Source: Nocardioidaceae bacterium SCSIO 66511 (GTDB lineage Bacteria > Actinomycetota > Actinomycetes > Propionibacteriales > Nocardioidaceae). Taken from it: DNA of 64,000 nucleotides. Shown in pieces: positions 38,563-47,067 of this stretch. Within the stretch, counting starts at the first letter, position 1; every line of letters begins with the position of its first letter. The position numbers and the translations under genes were made by a program. The stretch lies in assembly GCA_023100825.1 (NCBI GenBank), contig CP095846.1:4526001-4590000 (forward strand), read 5' to 3'. The notes beneath the pieces were generated by a model. The model ran no database searches, was not told the origin of the DNA, and saw only the letters and a program-made list of their open reading frames with translations.

Positions 38563-38594
38563 GTCTAGACCTTTAGGTGACGCTTCGTTAACCT
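38563..38594 (+). promoter_or_regulatory. HutC-type operator and leaderless promoter of the kinase-like gene
   Basis: GTCTAGAC (38563-38570) and -10 TAACCT (38589-38594) are separated exactly as at the APC permease (19 bp from the last operator base to the first -10 base). The -10 lies 6 nt before ATG 38601. The operator covers the expected -35 position, consistent with repression. Confidence 0.72.
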
Positions 38595-38600
38595 TCGGGA

Positions 38601-39518
38601 ATGGTCGAGACAGGAGACCCGGCGCTCGAGGCGCTCGACGCGTTGGCGGTACTCGGCGATCGCCCGCGTACCGTCGAGGAGCTCTCCGGCGGGTTGACCA
38701 ACCGCAACCTCAAGGTGACGTCGGCGACCGGTACCCATGTCGTGCGCTGCAGTCGCAGCGACACGGAGCTGCTCGGCATCGACCGTGACGCCGAGCATGC
38801 GAACTCCCGTGCTGCCGAGGCCGCCGGCGTCGGTGCGCCCGTTCTCGAGTACCGCCCTGAGCTCAGCATGCTCGTCATCGGCTACATCGACGGCATCACG
38901 TACGACAACCACAACTTCCAGGTCGACGGCGTCGTCGAACGCGCGGCGAGAGCCTGCCGGCAGCTTCACACCGGGCCCGCTTTCGTCAACGAGTTCGACA
39001 TGTTCGCCCGACAGCAGCGCTACCTGCGGATCGTGCGCGAACGCGGTTTCGCCCTACCACCCCGGTACGAAACGTTCACCGACGACTTCGCTCGCATGCG
39101 TACGGCGCTCACCGTACGCGCGGAGCCGCTCGTACCGTGCAACAACGATCTGCTGGCGGGCAACTTCATCGACGACGGCGATAAGCTCTGGCTGATCGAC
39201 TACGAGTACTCCGGTAACAACGACGCTTGCTTCGAGCTCGGCAACATCAGCACCGAATGTGATCTGACTGCCGAGCAGCTCGAAGAGCTCGTGACGGCGT
39301 ACTTCGAACGACCACTACGCAACAAGATCGCCCGCACCCGGCTGCAGGCGATCGCCTCGCAGTACGGGTGGTCGCTCTGGGGTGTGATCCAAGACGCGAC
39401 CAGCCCGCTCGACTTCGACTTCCATGCCTGGAGCATGGAGCGCTACGAGCGTGCCGCGGCCGCCTTCACTTCCACAAGCTTCGACACGCTTCTCGAGGAG
39501 GTCCAGCGCGATGACTGA
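38601..39518 (+). CDS. Choline/ethanolamine-kinase-like phosphotransferase (APH/LicA fold)
   Basis: A 305-residue protein kinase-like enzyme: ELSGGLTNRNLKV (glycine loop), catalytic loop VPCNNDLLAGNFI with the Asp in the HxDxxxxN-like position, and the metal-binding DYEYSGNNDACFELGN, the strongest LicA/choline-kinase feature. It overlaps the flavoenzyme gene by 8 bp. A choline- or ethanolamine-related amine substrate is inferred; aminoglycoside phosphorylation is unlikely in this setting. Confidence 0.85.
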   Translation: MVETGDPALEALDALAVLGDRPRTVEELSGGLTNRNLKVTSATGTHVVRCSRSDTELLGIDRDAEHANSRAAEAAGVGAPVLEYRPELSMLVIGYIDGITYDNHNFQVDGVVERAARACRQLHTGPAFVNEFDMFARQQRYLRIVRERGFALPPRYETFTDDFARMRTALTVRAEPLVPCNNDLLAGNFIDDGDKLWLIDYEYSGNNDACFELGNISTECDLTAEQLEELVTAYFERPLRNKIARTRLQAIASQYGWSLWGVIQDATSPLDFDFHAWSMERYERAAAAFTSTSFDTLLEEVQRDD

Positions 39519-41961
39519 GCTCCCGTCGCGGGCACAGGTCGTGATAGTCGGCGGCGGCGTGATCGGGGCCAGCGTCGCGTACCACCTGACGAAGCTCGGC
39601 CGGACCGACGTCGTACTACTCGAGCAGGGCGAGTTGTCGTGCGGCACGACTTGGCATGCCGCCGGGCTCGTCGGTCAGTTGCGCGCATCCGAGAGCGGCA
39701 CTCGTCTGGTGCAGTACTCGACCGAGCTGTACGCGGCTCTCGAGGCCGAAGTCGGACTGAGCGCGGGCTACAAGCGCTGCGGAGGCGTCACCGTTGCGCG
39801 TACTCCCGAACGCATGACTCAGTTGCGACGCACTGCCTCCACTGCGGAGGCGTACGGACTCGAGTGTGAGCTGCTCACCGCGGAGCAGGCGCAGGAGCGG
39901 TATCCCGTCATGCGCGTCGACGATCTCGTCGGCGGCATCTGGCTGCCCGGAGACGGCAAGGCGAACCCGACGGATCTGACGATGGCACTCGCCAAGGGGG
40001 CCCGGCAGGGTGGCGCGTCCATCCACGAGCGGGTCCGGGTGACCGGCTTCGGCGTACGAGACGGCGCCGTCGCCTCGGTGCACACCGATGTCGGCGACAT
40101 CGAGGCCGAGATCGTCGTCAACTGCGCCGGCCAGTGGGCGAAGCACCTCGGCGACCAGGTCGGCGTTACGATCCCACTGCACTCCGCCGAGCACTTCTAT
40201 GTCGTCACCGATCAACTCGGCGGCGTACATCCCGACCTGCCGATCCTGCGTGATCCGGACGGCTATACGTACTTCAAGGAGGAGGTCGGCGGCCTGATCG
40301 TCGGCGGGTTCGAACCCGATGCGAAGCCCTGGCGCTCGCCGCATGATCTGCCGTACCCGTTCGAGTTCCAGCTGCTCGACGAGGACTGGGAGCACTTCTC
40401 GGTGCTGATGGACAGCGCACTCGAACGCATTCCGGCGCTCGGCGAGACGGGAATCCGCAAGTTCTACAACGGACCTGAGAGTTTCACGCCCGATAACCAG
40501 TTCATCCTCGGCGAGGCGCCGACACTGCGTAACTACTTTGTGGGCGCGGGGTTCAACTCCGTCGGCATTGCGTCGGCGGGCGGCGCAGGTCGCGCGCTCG
40601 CGGAGTGGATCGTCGAGGGCCGGGCGACGGCCGACCTGCTCGCGGTCGACATCAGGAGGTTCGCGCCGTTCCATGGCAACAACGCCTGGTTGCGCTCGCG
40701 GGTTTCGGAGATCCTCGGCCTGCACTACGCGATCCCCTGGCCGAACCGCGAGCTCTCGACCGCCCGGCCGTTCCGGCGCTCACCCGTGCACGACCGGCTC
40801 GCGGACCGCAACGCCTACTTCGGCAGCAAGATGGGCTGGGAACGCCCGAACTACTTCGCACCGAGTGGCGAGAAGCCAGACATCGAGTACGCATGGGGCA
40901 AACAGAACTGGCTGCCCTGGTCGTCGGCCGAGCAGCTCGCGACCCGCAACGCGGTGGCGGTGTTCGACCAGACCTCGTTCTCGAAATACCTCGTCACCGG
41001 CGGCGACGCCGTCGCGGCACTGCAATGGATCTGCACCAACGACGTCGACGTGCCCATCGGCCGAGCCGTCTACACCGGGCTGTTGAACGACGGCGGGACG
41101 TACGAGTCGGACCTCACCGTCACTCGCACCGGACCCCAGACGTACCTCCTCGTCAGTAGCTCGGCGTCAACTGAGCGGGACCAGGACTGGATCCGGCGCA
41201 ACCTGCCCGCCGGGACCACGACACAGATCGTCGATGTCACCTCGGCGTACGCGGTGCTCGGGGTCATGGGACCACGCTCGCGCGACCTGTTGTCGCGGTT
41301 GACCGACGCCGACCTCGGCTCGGACGCCTTCCAGTTCGGCGAGAGTCGCGAGCTGACGATCGGCGCGGCGACCGTACGCGCGACCCGGATCACCTACGTC
41401 GGTGAGCTCGGCTGGGAGCTCTATGTACCAACGGACTTCGCCGTCGGCGTGTACGACGATCTCATGGCCGCCGGCGCCGACCTCGGAATCGTCGACGCCG
41501 GCTACTACGCGATCGAGTCAATGCGCCTGGAGAAGGGCTACCGCGCATTCGGCCGCGAGCTGACCCCCGACTACGGACCCGTCGAGGCGGGGCTGACCTT
41601 CGCCTGCAAGCTGAAGACCGATATCGACTTCATCGGCCGTTCGGCAGTCGAGCAGGCCAAGGCGGCCGGTCCACGGAAGCGGCTCGTTTCGTTCGTCGTA
41701 TCGGATCCTGAGCCGATGCTCTGGGGCGGCGAGCTGGTGCTCCGCGACGGGGTTGCGGCCGGCATCGTCACGTCGGCCGCGTGGGGAGCGACGACGCGAG
41801 CCTGCGTCGGGCTCGCGTACGTCACCGCGACAGATGGAGAGGTCGCGAACGCCGACTGGGTACGCGCAGGAACGTACTCCGTGAACGTGGCCGGCACGAC
41901 GTACCCCGTCGAGGTCTCCTTGCGGGCGCCGTACGACCCGAAGAGCGAACGCGTGCGCTGA
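39511..41961 (+). CDS. Dimethylglycine/sarcosine dehydrogenase-like flavoprotein with folate (GcvT) domain
   Basis: An 816-residue two-domain enzyme. The N-terminal FAD domain has VIVGGGVIGASVAYHL and TTWHAAGLVGQLR, where the His is the residue that binds FAD covalently in dimethylglycine and sarcosine dehydrogenases. From about residue 440 a GcvT-like tetrahydrofolate domain follows (TSFSKYLV, YVGELGWELYVP, GYRAFGREL). It demethylates N-methyl amines, passing the carbon to folate. Co-transcription with the choline-kinase-like gene suggests methylated-amine catabolism. Confidence 0.92.
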   Translation: MTELPSRAQVVIVGGGVIGASVAYHLTKLGRTDVVLLEQGELSCGTTWHAAGLVGQLRASESGTRLVQYSTELYAALEAEVGLSAGYKRCGGVTVARTPERMTQLRRTASTAEAYGLECELLTAEQAQERYPVMRVDDLVGGIWLPGDGKANPTDLTMALAKGARQGGASIHERVRVTGFGVRDGAVASVHTDVGDIEAEIVVNCAGQWAKHLGDQVGVTIPLHSAEHFYVVTDQLGGVHPDLPILRDPDGYTYFKEEVGGLIVGGFEPDAKPWRSPHDLPYPFEFQLLDEDWEHFSVLMDSALERIPALGETGIRKFYNGPESFTPDNQFILGEAPTLRNYFVGAGFNSVGIASAGGAGRALAEWIVEGRATADLLAVDIRRFAPFHGNNAWLRSRVSEILGLHYAIPWPNRELSTARPFRRSPVHDRLADRNAYFGSKMGWERPNYFAPSGEKPDIEYAWGKQNWLPWSSAEQLATRNAVAVFDQTSFSKYLVTGGDAVAALQWICTNDVDVPIGRAVYTGLLNDGGTYESDLTVTRTGPQTYLLVSSSASTERDQDWIRRNLPAGTTTQIVDVTSAYAVLGVMGPRSRDLLSRLTDADLGSDAFQFGESRELTIGAATVRATRITYVGELGWELYVPTDFAVGVYDDLMAAGADLGIVDAGYYAIESMRLEKGYRAFGRELTPDYGPVEAGLTFACKLKTDIDFIGRSAVEQAKAAGPRKRLVSFVVSDPEPMLWGGELVLRDGVAAGIVTSAAWGATTRACVGLAYVTATDGEVANADWVRAGTYSVNVAGTTYPVEVSLRAPYDPKSERVR

Positions 41962-41965
41962 CGGC

Positions 41966-42742
41966 CTAGGCCGGATAGGTACCGCCGGACAACAGTCCGA
42001 CCGCTGCGGCCTCGATCGCCTTGCTCGCGACCCCATGCAGTGCCGGACCGACGCTGATCCGACTAACGCCTGCCTCCGAAAGCTCTTCGATGCTGGGCGC
42101 TCCGGGCATCAGCATCGCGTTGACGGGCACCTGGAGCGCGCTGGCCAGCTCGGACAGTATGGGTGGGTCGAGCAGTCCCGGCACGAAGACCCCACTGGCG
42201 CCGGCATCGACGTACGACTTCGCTCGCTCCAAGGTCTCGGCCGGCCGCTGCGTCTCCGCGATCCCGTCGGTGAAGTAGGTGTCGATCCGGGCATTGATGA
42301 ACAGCTCAACGCCCTGCTCGTCGGCTGCTCGGCGTACGGTCTCGATCCGCGCCGCTTGGTCAGCGCGGGTACGAAGGGCGCGCGCGTCCGTGTCCTCGAG
42401 ATTGACTCCCACGATGCCGGTGTCCAGGATCGCCGCGATGTTGCGGGCGAGCTCATCGTGGCCATCGGCGTACCCGGCCTCGATGTCCGCCGAGACGGGT
42501 AGGTCGACCGACGCGACGATGCGAGCGAGGGAAGCGATCACCAACTCGAGGTCGAGGTCACCTCCGTCGTCGAGTCCGAGCCCCCACGCGTGTGCGGCGC
42601 TCGTGGTGGCAATGGCCGTAGCGCCGGCGCGTTCGACAGCTCGCGCCGACGAGACGTCCCAGGCATTGGGGAGTATGAGGGGCTCAGTCGTGGTGTGGAG
42701 CCGGGCGAAGTCAGATGCACGCTCGCGCTGATCAGGTGACAT
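41966..42742 (-). CDS. Isocitrate lyase / PEP mutase-family protein
   Basis: A 258-residue TIM-barrel protein: PLILPNAWDVSSARAVERAGA, LPVSADIEAGYAD, GVNLEDTD and a late LMPGAPSIEELSEAGVSRIS. These are features of the oxaloacetate-decarboxylase-like/PEP mutase group; the KKCGH lyase signature is absent. The exact reaction is unknown. It ends 4 bp from the convergent flavoenzyme stop. TGTGAT lies 6 nt before its ATG. Confidence 0.85.
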   Translation of the reverse strand: MSPDQRERASDFARLHTTTEPLILPNAWDVSSARAVERAGATAIATTSAAHAWGLGLDDGGDLDLELVIASLARIVASVDLPVSADIEAGYADGHDELARNIAAILDTGIVGVNLEDTDARALRTRADQAARIETVRRAADEQGVELFINARIDTYFTDGIAETQRPAETLERAKSYVDAGASGVFVPGLLDPPILSELASALQVPVNAMLMPGAPSIEELSEAGVSRISVGPALHGVASKAIEAAAVGLLSGGTYPA

Positions 42743-42791
42743 GCACCGATCACAGCACGGCGAGGAGCCAGCCGCTGGCGGTGATCGGACG

Positions 42792-43037
42792 TCAACGCTC
42801 CTTGCGTCGACCGCGCATCCACGGGAACAGCGACCCGACGACGAGACCCGCCACGAAGATGACCAACAGCCAGATCCAGGCAGGCATCGAGATCGTCCAG
42901 AACAGGAAGTCGATCCTGCCCTTGCTGGTGTTCTGAAAGATGAACACGAGCGCGACGACGGCGATCACCAGACCGACAACGAGCTTCGGACTGATCCGTA
43001 ACGGTCGTCCCTCACCACGGTCGGACTGATCGGTCAT
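42792..43037 (-). CDS. LapA-like (DUF1049) two-helix membrane protein
   Basis: An 81-residue protein with two transmembrane helices (LVVGLVIAVVALVFIFQN and PAWIWLLVIFVAGLVVGSLF) and a basic C-terminus, the pattern of LapA/DUF1049. ATG 43037 follows GGAGGCG. It starts 11 bp after the stop of endonuclease IV on the same strand, so the two are probably co-transcribed. Confidence 0.85.
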   Translation of the reverse strand: MTDQSDRGEGRPLRISPKLVVGLVIAVVALVFIFQNTSKGRIDFLFWTISMPAWIWLLVIFVAGLVVGSLFPWMRGRRKER

Positions 43038-43048
43038 GATCGCCTCCG

Positions 43049-43861
43049 TCAGGCTTGCGTGACGCGCTCTCGAAGCCACTCGATATCGGCTGTGTGCTCG
43101 GTGGCACCACCTGGAGTTTCGCAGACCACGGGTACGCCCGCACTTCGTACGACTCCGACGATGAGGTCGGGATCGATGTTGCCGGCGCCGAGGTTGGCAT
43201 GGCGGTCGGCTCCGGAGTCGAACTCGTCACGGCTGTCATTGCAATGCACCAGGTCGATGCGACCGGTGATCGCGCGTACGTCATCGACGATCGTCTCCAA
43301 CGCGTTGCCGCCCGCATGGGCGTGGCAGGTGTCGAGGCAGAACCCGACGTTGTCGAACCCCTCGGCCTTCGAGATCGCATCCCACACCCGCGCGATGCGG
43401 TCGAGGTAGCGGGTCATGGCGTTGTCTCCGCCGGCGGTGTTCTCGATCAGCACCGGCAGCTTGAGGTCGGTGGCCTCGATGGCCTTGCGCCAGTTGTCGA
43501 AACCCTTCTCCGGGTCGTCTGTCTTGTTGACGTGACCGCCGTGCACGATCAGGCCCTTGGCCCCGATCGAGGCGGCCGCGTCGACGTGTTGCTGCAGCAG
43601 CTTGCGGCTCGGGATGCGGATGCGGTTGTTGGTCGTCGCGACGTTGATCAGGTACGGCGCGTGGACGTACAGGTCGATGCCAGCGGCTTCGGCGTCTGCC
43701 TTGAGCGCCTCCGGCCCCCCGTCGTACGCCCACTCCGGCCCCTTGTAACCCTGGGGGTCACCAAGGAAGATCTGCACGACCGATGCGGACCGCGCCTCGG
43801 CCTCCGCGATCGGGTCGGTCTGGTCGACGTGGGCACCGATCTTCTCCGCGACGTTGCTCAT
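43049..43861 (-). CDS. nfo: Endonuclease IV (AP endonuclease)
   Basis: A 270-residue TIM-barrel nuclease of base-excision repair with the three-zinc site: [62 protein letters not shown] and VCETPGG. It cuts at abasic sites. The ATG lies 6 nt after TAGAGT (minus strand), a -10 that straddles the edge of a MITE-like element, so the promoter appears to have been built or altered by the insertion. Confidence 0.93.
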   Translation of the reverse strand: MSNVAEKIGAHVDQTDPIAEAEARSASVVQIFLGDPQGYKGPEWAYDGGPEALKADAEAAGIDLYVHAPYLINVATTNNRIRIPSRKLLQQHVDAAASIGAKGLIVHGGHVNKTDDPEKGFDNWRKAIEATDLKLPVLIENTAGGDNAMTRYLDRIARVWDAISKAEGFDNVGFCLDTCHAHAGGNALETIVDDVRAITGRIDLVHCNDSRDEFDSGADRHANLGAGNIDPDLIVGVVRSAGVPVVCETPGGATEHTADIEWLRERVTQA

Positions 43862-43868
43862 GATCCCA

Positions 43869-44040
43869 CTCTAGTGTCCTGCGTTCGAAGTACCTTGACG
43901 TTCTTCGCCGCCCAGGCGGCGCCCCGCGGCGTCCTCGTCGTCGGAAATAGGGCCCACTATGACTGTCCTCCTCGTCCTTGCGGATGCATCCACCTGGACG
44001 ACGCCTACCGTAAAGCCACTTCAAACGCAGGACACTAGAG
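43869..44040. mobile_element. MITE-like element with terminal inverted repeats
   Basis: Terminal inverted repeats of 23 bp (43869-43891 and 44018-44040) match with one mismatch; they begin CTCTAGTGTCCTGCGTT. The 172-bp element has no gene. TA at 43872-43873 and 44036-44037 could be the target duplication of an IS630/Tc1-type transposase, leaving 18-bp repeats inside. The interior holds a GCCGCC-CA-GGCGGC hairpin (43907-43920). No related transposase is in the window. Confidence 0.7.
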
Positions 44041-44093
44041 ATGCGCACCGACGACCGGACCGGTCGTACCCGGGCGGTCACCGGGTTCAACAA

Positions 44094-44112
44094 GCAGGTT
44101 AGCCTCACCTAA
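44094..44112 (+). promoter_or_regulatory. DtxR/IdeR iron box overlapping the -10 and start codon
   Basis: GCAGGTTAGCCTCACCTAA matches the iron-box consensus TTAGGTTAGCCTAACCTAA at 16 of 19 positions. The -10 TAGCCT (44100-44105) lies inside the box, 6 nt before the ATG at 44112. Iron-loaded regulator would block both promoter and start site. Confidence 0.82.
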
Positions 44113-45098
44113 TGACCTTCACGCTACGCCGCACCGCGACCCTGATCGCTTCGGTCGCACTCTTCACGACCGTCGGTTGTGGATCAGACTCATCCGACTC
44201 CTCCGAGTCCGATAGCGAACCGGTCGGCGACGCATCGGCGTACCCGGTCACCATCGATACGTCGTTCGGCGCAGTCGAGATCGAGGAGCCCCCGGAGCGC
44301 GTGGTGACGATCGGCTTCAGCGATCAGGACTTCGCACTCGCTCTCGGTGTCGAGCCGGTCGGCGTCCGCGAGTTTCTGGGTTATGACGCGCCGAATCGGC
44401 CTTGGGCACCAAAGAGCGTGCAGGGCAAGGAGATCCCGACGGTCGGCGCCGAGGAGCTCAATGTCGAGAAGGTCGCGTCGCTCGACCCCGATCTCATCCT
44501 CGGGCTGAACGGCTACATCGACAAGGCGACGTACGAACTTCTCGCCGAGTTCGCACCGACTGTTGCCGAGACCGACGCCGGTGCGCCGGACTGGGAGGAG
44601 CAGACGCTGCTCACCGGCAAGGCGCTCGGCGTGGAAGCCGAGGCGAAGGATCTCGTACAGCAGACGAAGCAGGCGTTCGCCGACGCCCGCGACGAGCATC
44701 CCGAGTTCGAGGGAAAGAGCGCGGCGTTTGCGCTGGGCGGCGCGTACGCACTGGGCACGGACGACTACCGATCCGGCTGGTTGACCGATCTCGGATTCAC
44801 CGTGCCGAAGACAGGCGGAGAAGTGAGCGAGGAGGAGCTCGGAACCTTCGACGCCGACGTGCTGATCGCGGAGGGTGTCGAAGAGGACGTGGCTGAGTCC
44901 GAGTTGTTCCAGAGTCTCGACGTAGTCAAGCAGAACCGGATGGTCGACGTGGGTGAGTTCTCCGACGACTTCGCCGGCGCGCTCGGGTTCAACAGTCCGC
45001 TGAGCCTGCCGTACGTACTGGAGGTCGCAGTGCCACGGCTTGCCGCGGCCACCGACGACGACCCGTCGACGAAGCCCGCGCCGTACCCGGAGAGCTGA
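44112..45098 (+). CDS. Iron-siderophore ABC transporter substrate-binding lipoprotein
   Basis: A 328-residue lipoprotein: signal peptide with lipobox TTVGC (Cys near residue 23), a Ser/Asp-rich linker, then a FecB/FhuD-type fold (ERVVTIGFSDQDFALALG, VASLDPDLILGLNG, AFALGGAYALGTDDYRSGWL in parts). It has no adjacent permease or ATPase, so it must work with a system elsewhere. The overlapping iron box and leaderless start support induction under iron starvation. Confidence 0.92.
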   Translation: MTFTLRRTATLIASVALFTTVGCGSDSSDSSESDSEPVGDASAYPVTIDTSFGAVEIEEPPERVVTIGFSDQDFALALGVEPVGVREFLGYDAPNRPWAPKSVQGKEIPTVGAEELNVEKVASLDPDLILGLNGYIDKATYELLAEFAPTVAETDAGAPDWEEQTLLTGKALGVEAEAKDLVQQTKQAFADARDEHPEFEGKSAAFALGGAYALGTDDYRSGWLTDLGFTVPKTGGEVSEEELGTFDADVLIAEGVEEDVAESELFQSLDVVKQNRMVDVGEFSDDFAGALGFNSPLSLPYVLEVAVPRLAAATDDDPSTKPAPYPES

Positions 45099-45105
45099 AA
45101 AAGAG

Positions 45106-45175
45106 CGAGGCACTCCTCGCGCGGCGCCGAGTCACCCGCAAGGGTGGTACTCGTCAGTGCGCGAGAAGTGCCTCG
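45106..45175. terminator. Terminator hairpin between siderophore-binding gene and ribosomal operon
   Basis: Arms CGAGGCACTCCTCGCGC (45106-45122) and 45159-45175 pair with one mismatch over a 36-nt loop. On the minus strand the hairpin is followed by CTCTTTTTC, a real T-run, so it is a good intrinsic terminator for the rpsF-ssb-rpsR-rplI operon. It may also end the rightward transcript. Confidence 0.78.
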
Positions 45176-45188
45176 TCAGCGTGGTGCG

Positions 45189-45641
45189 TCAGCTGGCGGC
45201 CGCGACATCGAGGGCCAGCTTCGCCGACACCTCGGGGTGGATCGAGACCGTGACGGAGTGCCCGCCGACCGACTTGATCGGGTTGCCGACCTCGATGCGA
45301 CGCTTGTCGACGTCGATACCGGCCTGGTCCTTCAGCGCCGCCGCGATCTCGGAGACGGTGACGGCGCCGAACAGACGCCCGCCCTCGCCGACGCGCTCGC
45401 GGATCTTGACGGTCACGCCCTCGATCTGGTTGCGGATGTCTTCGGCGTGTGCGACATCGCGGACCTCGCGGACCGTACGCGCCTTCTTGATCGAGTCGAT
45501 CTGCTTCTCGGCGCCGCGACTCCAACGAATCGCGTAGCCGCGGGGCATCAGGAAGTTGCGGCCGTAGCCGTCCTTGACCTCGACGACATCGCCAGGTGCG
45601 CCGAGGTTTGCGACCTCGTGAGTGAGGATCAGCTTCATCAT
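45189..45641 (-). CDS. rplI: 50S ribosomal protein L9
   Basis: A 150-residue bL9: [34 protein letters not shown], in parts the highly conserved N-terminal RNA-binding domain, then a long helix and the C-terminal domain ([14 protein letters not shown]). Length is normal. It ends the rpsF operon; in related genomes dnaB follows, but here the next gene is a convergent siderophore-binding protein. Confidence 0.97.
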   Translation of the reverse strand: MMKLILTHEVANLGAPGDVVEVKDGYGRNFLMPRGYAIRWSRGAEKQIDSIKKARTVREVRDVAHAEDIRNQIEGVTVKIRERVGEGGRLFGAVTVSEIAAALKDQAGIDVDKRRIEVGNPIKSVGGHSVTVSIHPEVSAKLALDVAAAS

Positions 45642-45655
45642 GTGCTCCTCTGCAC

Positions 45656-45892
45656 TCAGCGGGTGGTCGAGGTGTACGGCAGCAACGCCATCTCGCGGGC
45701 GTTCTTGATCGCGGTCGCGATCTTGCGCTGCTCCTGAACGGAGACACCGGTCACCCGACGCGCACGGATCTTGCCGCGGTCGGAAATGAACTTGCGCAGC
45801 AGCGCGGTGTCTTTGTAGTCGATGTAGCTCACGCCAGCCACGAGCAGAGGATTCTGCTTCTTCTTGGGCTTGCGTACAACGGGCTTCGCCAT
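45656..45892 (-). CDS. rpsR: 30S ribosomal protein S18, cysteine-free (zinc-independent) form
   Basis: A 78-residue bS18: [20 protein letters not shown] and [10 protein letters not shown] are diagnostic. The zinc-ribbon CAFC region of C+ forms is replaced by QNPLLVAG and no cysteine is present. In mycobacteria the C- form is a separate zinc-starvation copy; here it is the copy in the housekeeping operon. Confidence 0.96.
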   Translation of the reverse strand: MAKPVVRKPKKKQNPLLVAGVSYIDYKDTALLRKFISDRGKIRARRVTGVSVQEQRKIATAIKNAREMALLPYTSTTR

Positions 45893-45968
45893 TGTGGTGC
45901 TCCTCGTTACTGAGCCCGGCCTCGGTGGCCGGAATGGTCTGAAAATCTGGTCTGACTAGGTCGCTGCC

Positions 45969-46508
45969 CTAGAACGGAGGCTCATCCGACGAACCCGCCG
46001 GCGCGTTGCCGGAGGCCCACGGGTCGCTCTGCCCGCCACCGGCGTTGCCGCCGCCGGCCGGAGCCGCCCACGGATCGTTGGCCGGAGCGGACTGCTGCCC
46101 GCCGCCTCCGCCGCCGGAGTAGCCGCCCTGACCGCCGCCGGAGCGGCTGGCCCGAGTCACCTTGGCGGTGGCGCTGCGCAGGCTGGGACCGACCTCGTCG
46201 ACATCGATCTCGGTGCTCTGGCCGCGCGAGCCGTCCTGGCGCTCGAACTGACGGATCTTCAGTCGGCCCTGAACAATGACGCGCATGCCCTTCTCGAGGG
46301 ACTCCGCGACATTCTCGGCCGCCTGACGCCAAACGGCACAGGACAGGAACAGCGTGTCACCGTCCTTCCACTCACCCGACTGACGGTCGAACTGACGCGG
46401 CGTCGAGGCGATGCGGAAGTTGGCAACCGCTGCTCCGGACGGTGTGAAGCGCAGCTCGGGATGGTCGACGAGGTTGCCGACCACGGTGATGACGGTGTCG
46501 CCTGCCAT
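45969..46508 (-). CDS. ssb: Single-stranded DNA-binding protein
   Basis: A 179-residue SSB: OB-fold residues 1-115 ([36 protein letters not shown]), a Gly/Gln/Ser-rich linker, and the acidic tip SSDEPPF that recruits replication proteins. It lies between rpsF and rpsR with gaps of 98 and 76 bp. Confidence 0.97.
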   Translation of the reverse strand: MAGDTVITVVGNLVDHPELRFTPSGAAVANFRIASTPRQFDRQSGEWKDGDTLFLSCAVWRQAAENVAESLEKGMRVIVQGRLKIRQFERQDGSRGQSTEIDVDEVGPSLRSATAKVTRASRSGGGQGGYSGGGGGGQQSAPANDPWAAPAGGGNAGGGQSDPWASGNAPAGSSDEPPF

Positions 46509-46606
46509 GAGATCTCCGAAAGGTTGAGGGACTGCTGCCTAGCAGTAAACCGCCGTCCGCCGACATTGGGAACTGTTGTCCACGACGTACGGTCGGCGGC
46601 TGTGGA

Positions 46607-46897
46607 TTATCGAGCGTCCGGGCGTACGACCTTGGTCCGGATGACCGACTCCGACAGCGACAGCTGCCGGCTCAGCTCCTTGACCGTGTCGGGCTTGGCG
46701 CTGAACTCGACGACGGCATAGATGCCTTCGGACTTCTTGTCGATCTCGTACGCGAGACGGCGACGTCCCCAGACGTCGACGCTCTCGACATCGCCGCCGT
46801 CTTGGCGCACGACATTGAGGTACTGATCGAGGTTCGGGGCGACGGTGCGCTCCTCGAGATCTGGATCGAGGATCACCATCAGCTCATAACGACGCAA
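46607..46897 (-). CDS. rpsF: 30S ribosomal protein S6
   Basis: A 96-residue bS6: [36 protein letters not shown] (in parts) and a C-terminal VVRPDAR. The start is TTG 46897, decided by a perfect GGAGGTG ribosome-binding site 7 nt upstream. It heads the operon with ssb, rpsR and rplI. Confidence 0.96.
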   Translation of the reverse strand: MRRYELMVILDPDLEERTVAPNLDQYLNVVRQDGGDVESVDVWGRRRLAYEIDKKSEGIYAVVEFSAKPDTVKELSRQLSLSESVIRTKVVRPDAR

Positions 46898-46924
46898 GGC
46901 GTTCCACCTCCTACGGACTCTGCG

Positions 46925-46943
46925 GTCACGGTCTCTCCGTGAC
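46925..46943 (-). promoter_or_regulatory. rpsF leader hairpin
   Basis: GTCACGG and CCGTGAC (7-bp perfect arms, 5-nt loop) lie about 28 nt before the rpsF start codon, just ahead of the ribosome-binding site. S6 leaders in many bacteria carry a hairpin bound by the S6:S18 complex. Whether this one does is inference. Confidence 0.4.
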
Positions 46944-47067
46944 AGGAGGGCTTTGCATCAGCTCGCAACGCATGGGCGTACGAGCAATCGATGCAGTGTA
47001 GCCGGGCGAGGACGGCCGAGGCCAATCGAGCGTTGGCCGGCAGCCGCCTCGCCGCTGTCCGCCTTCG

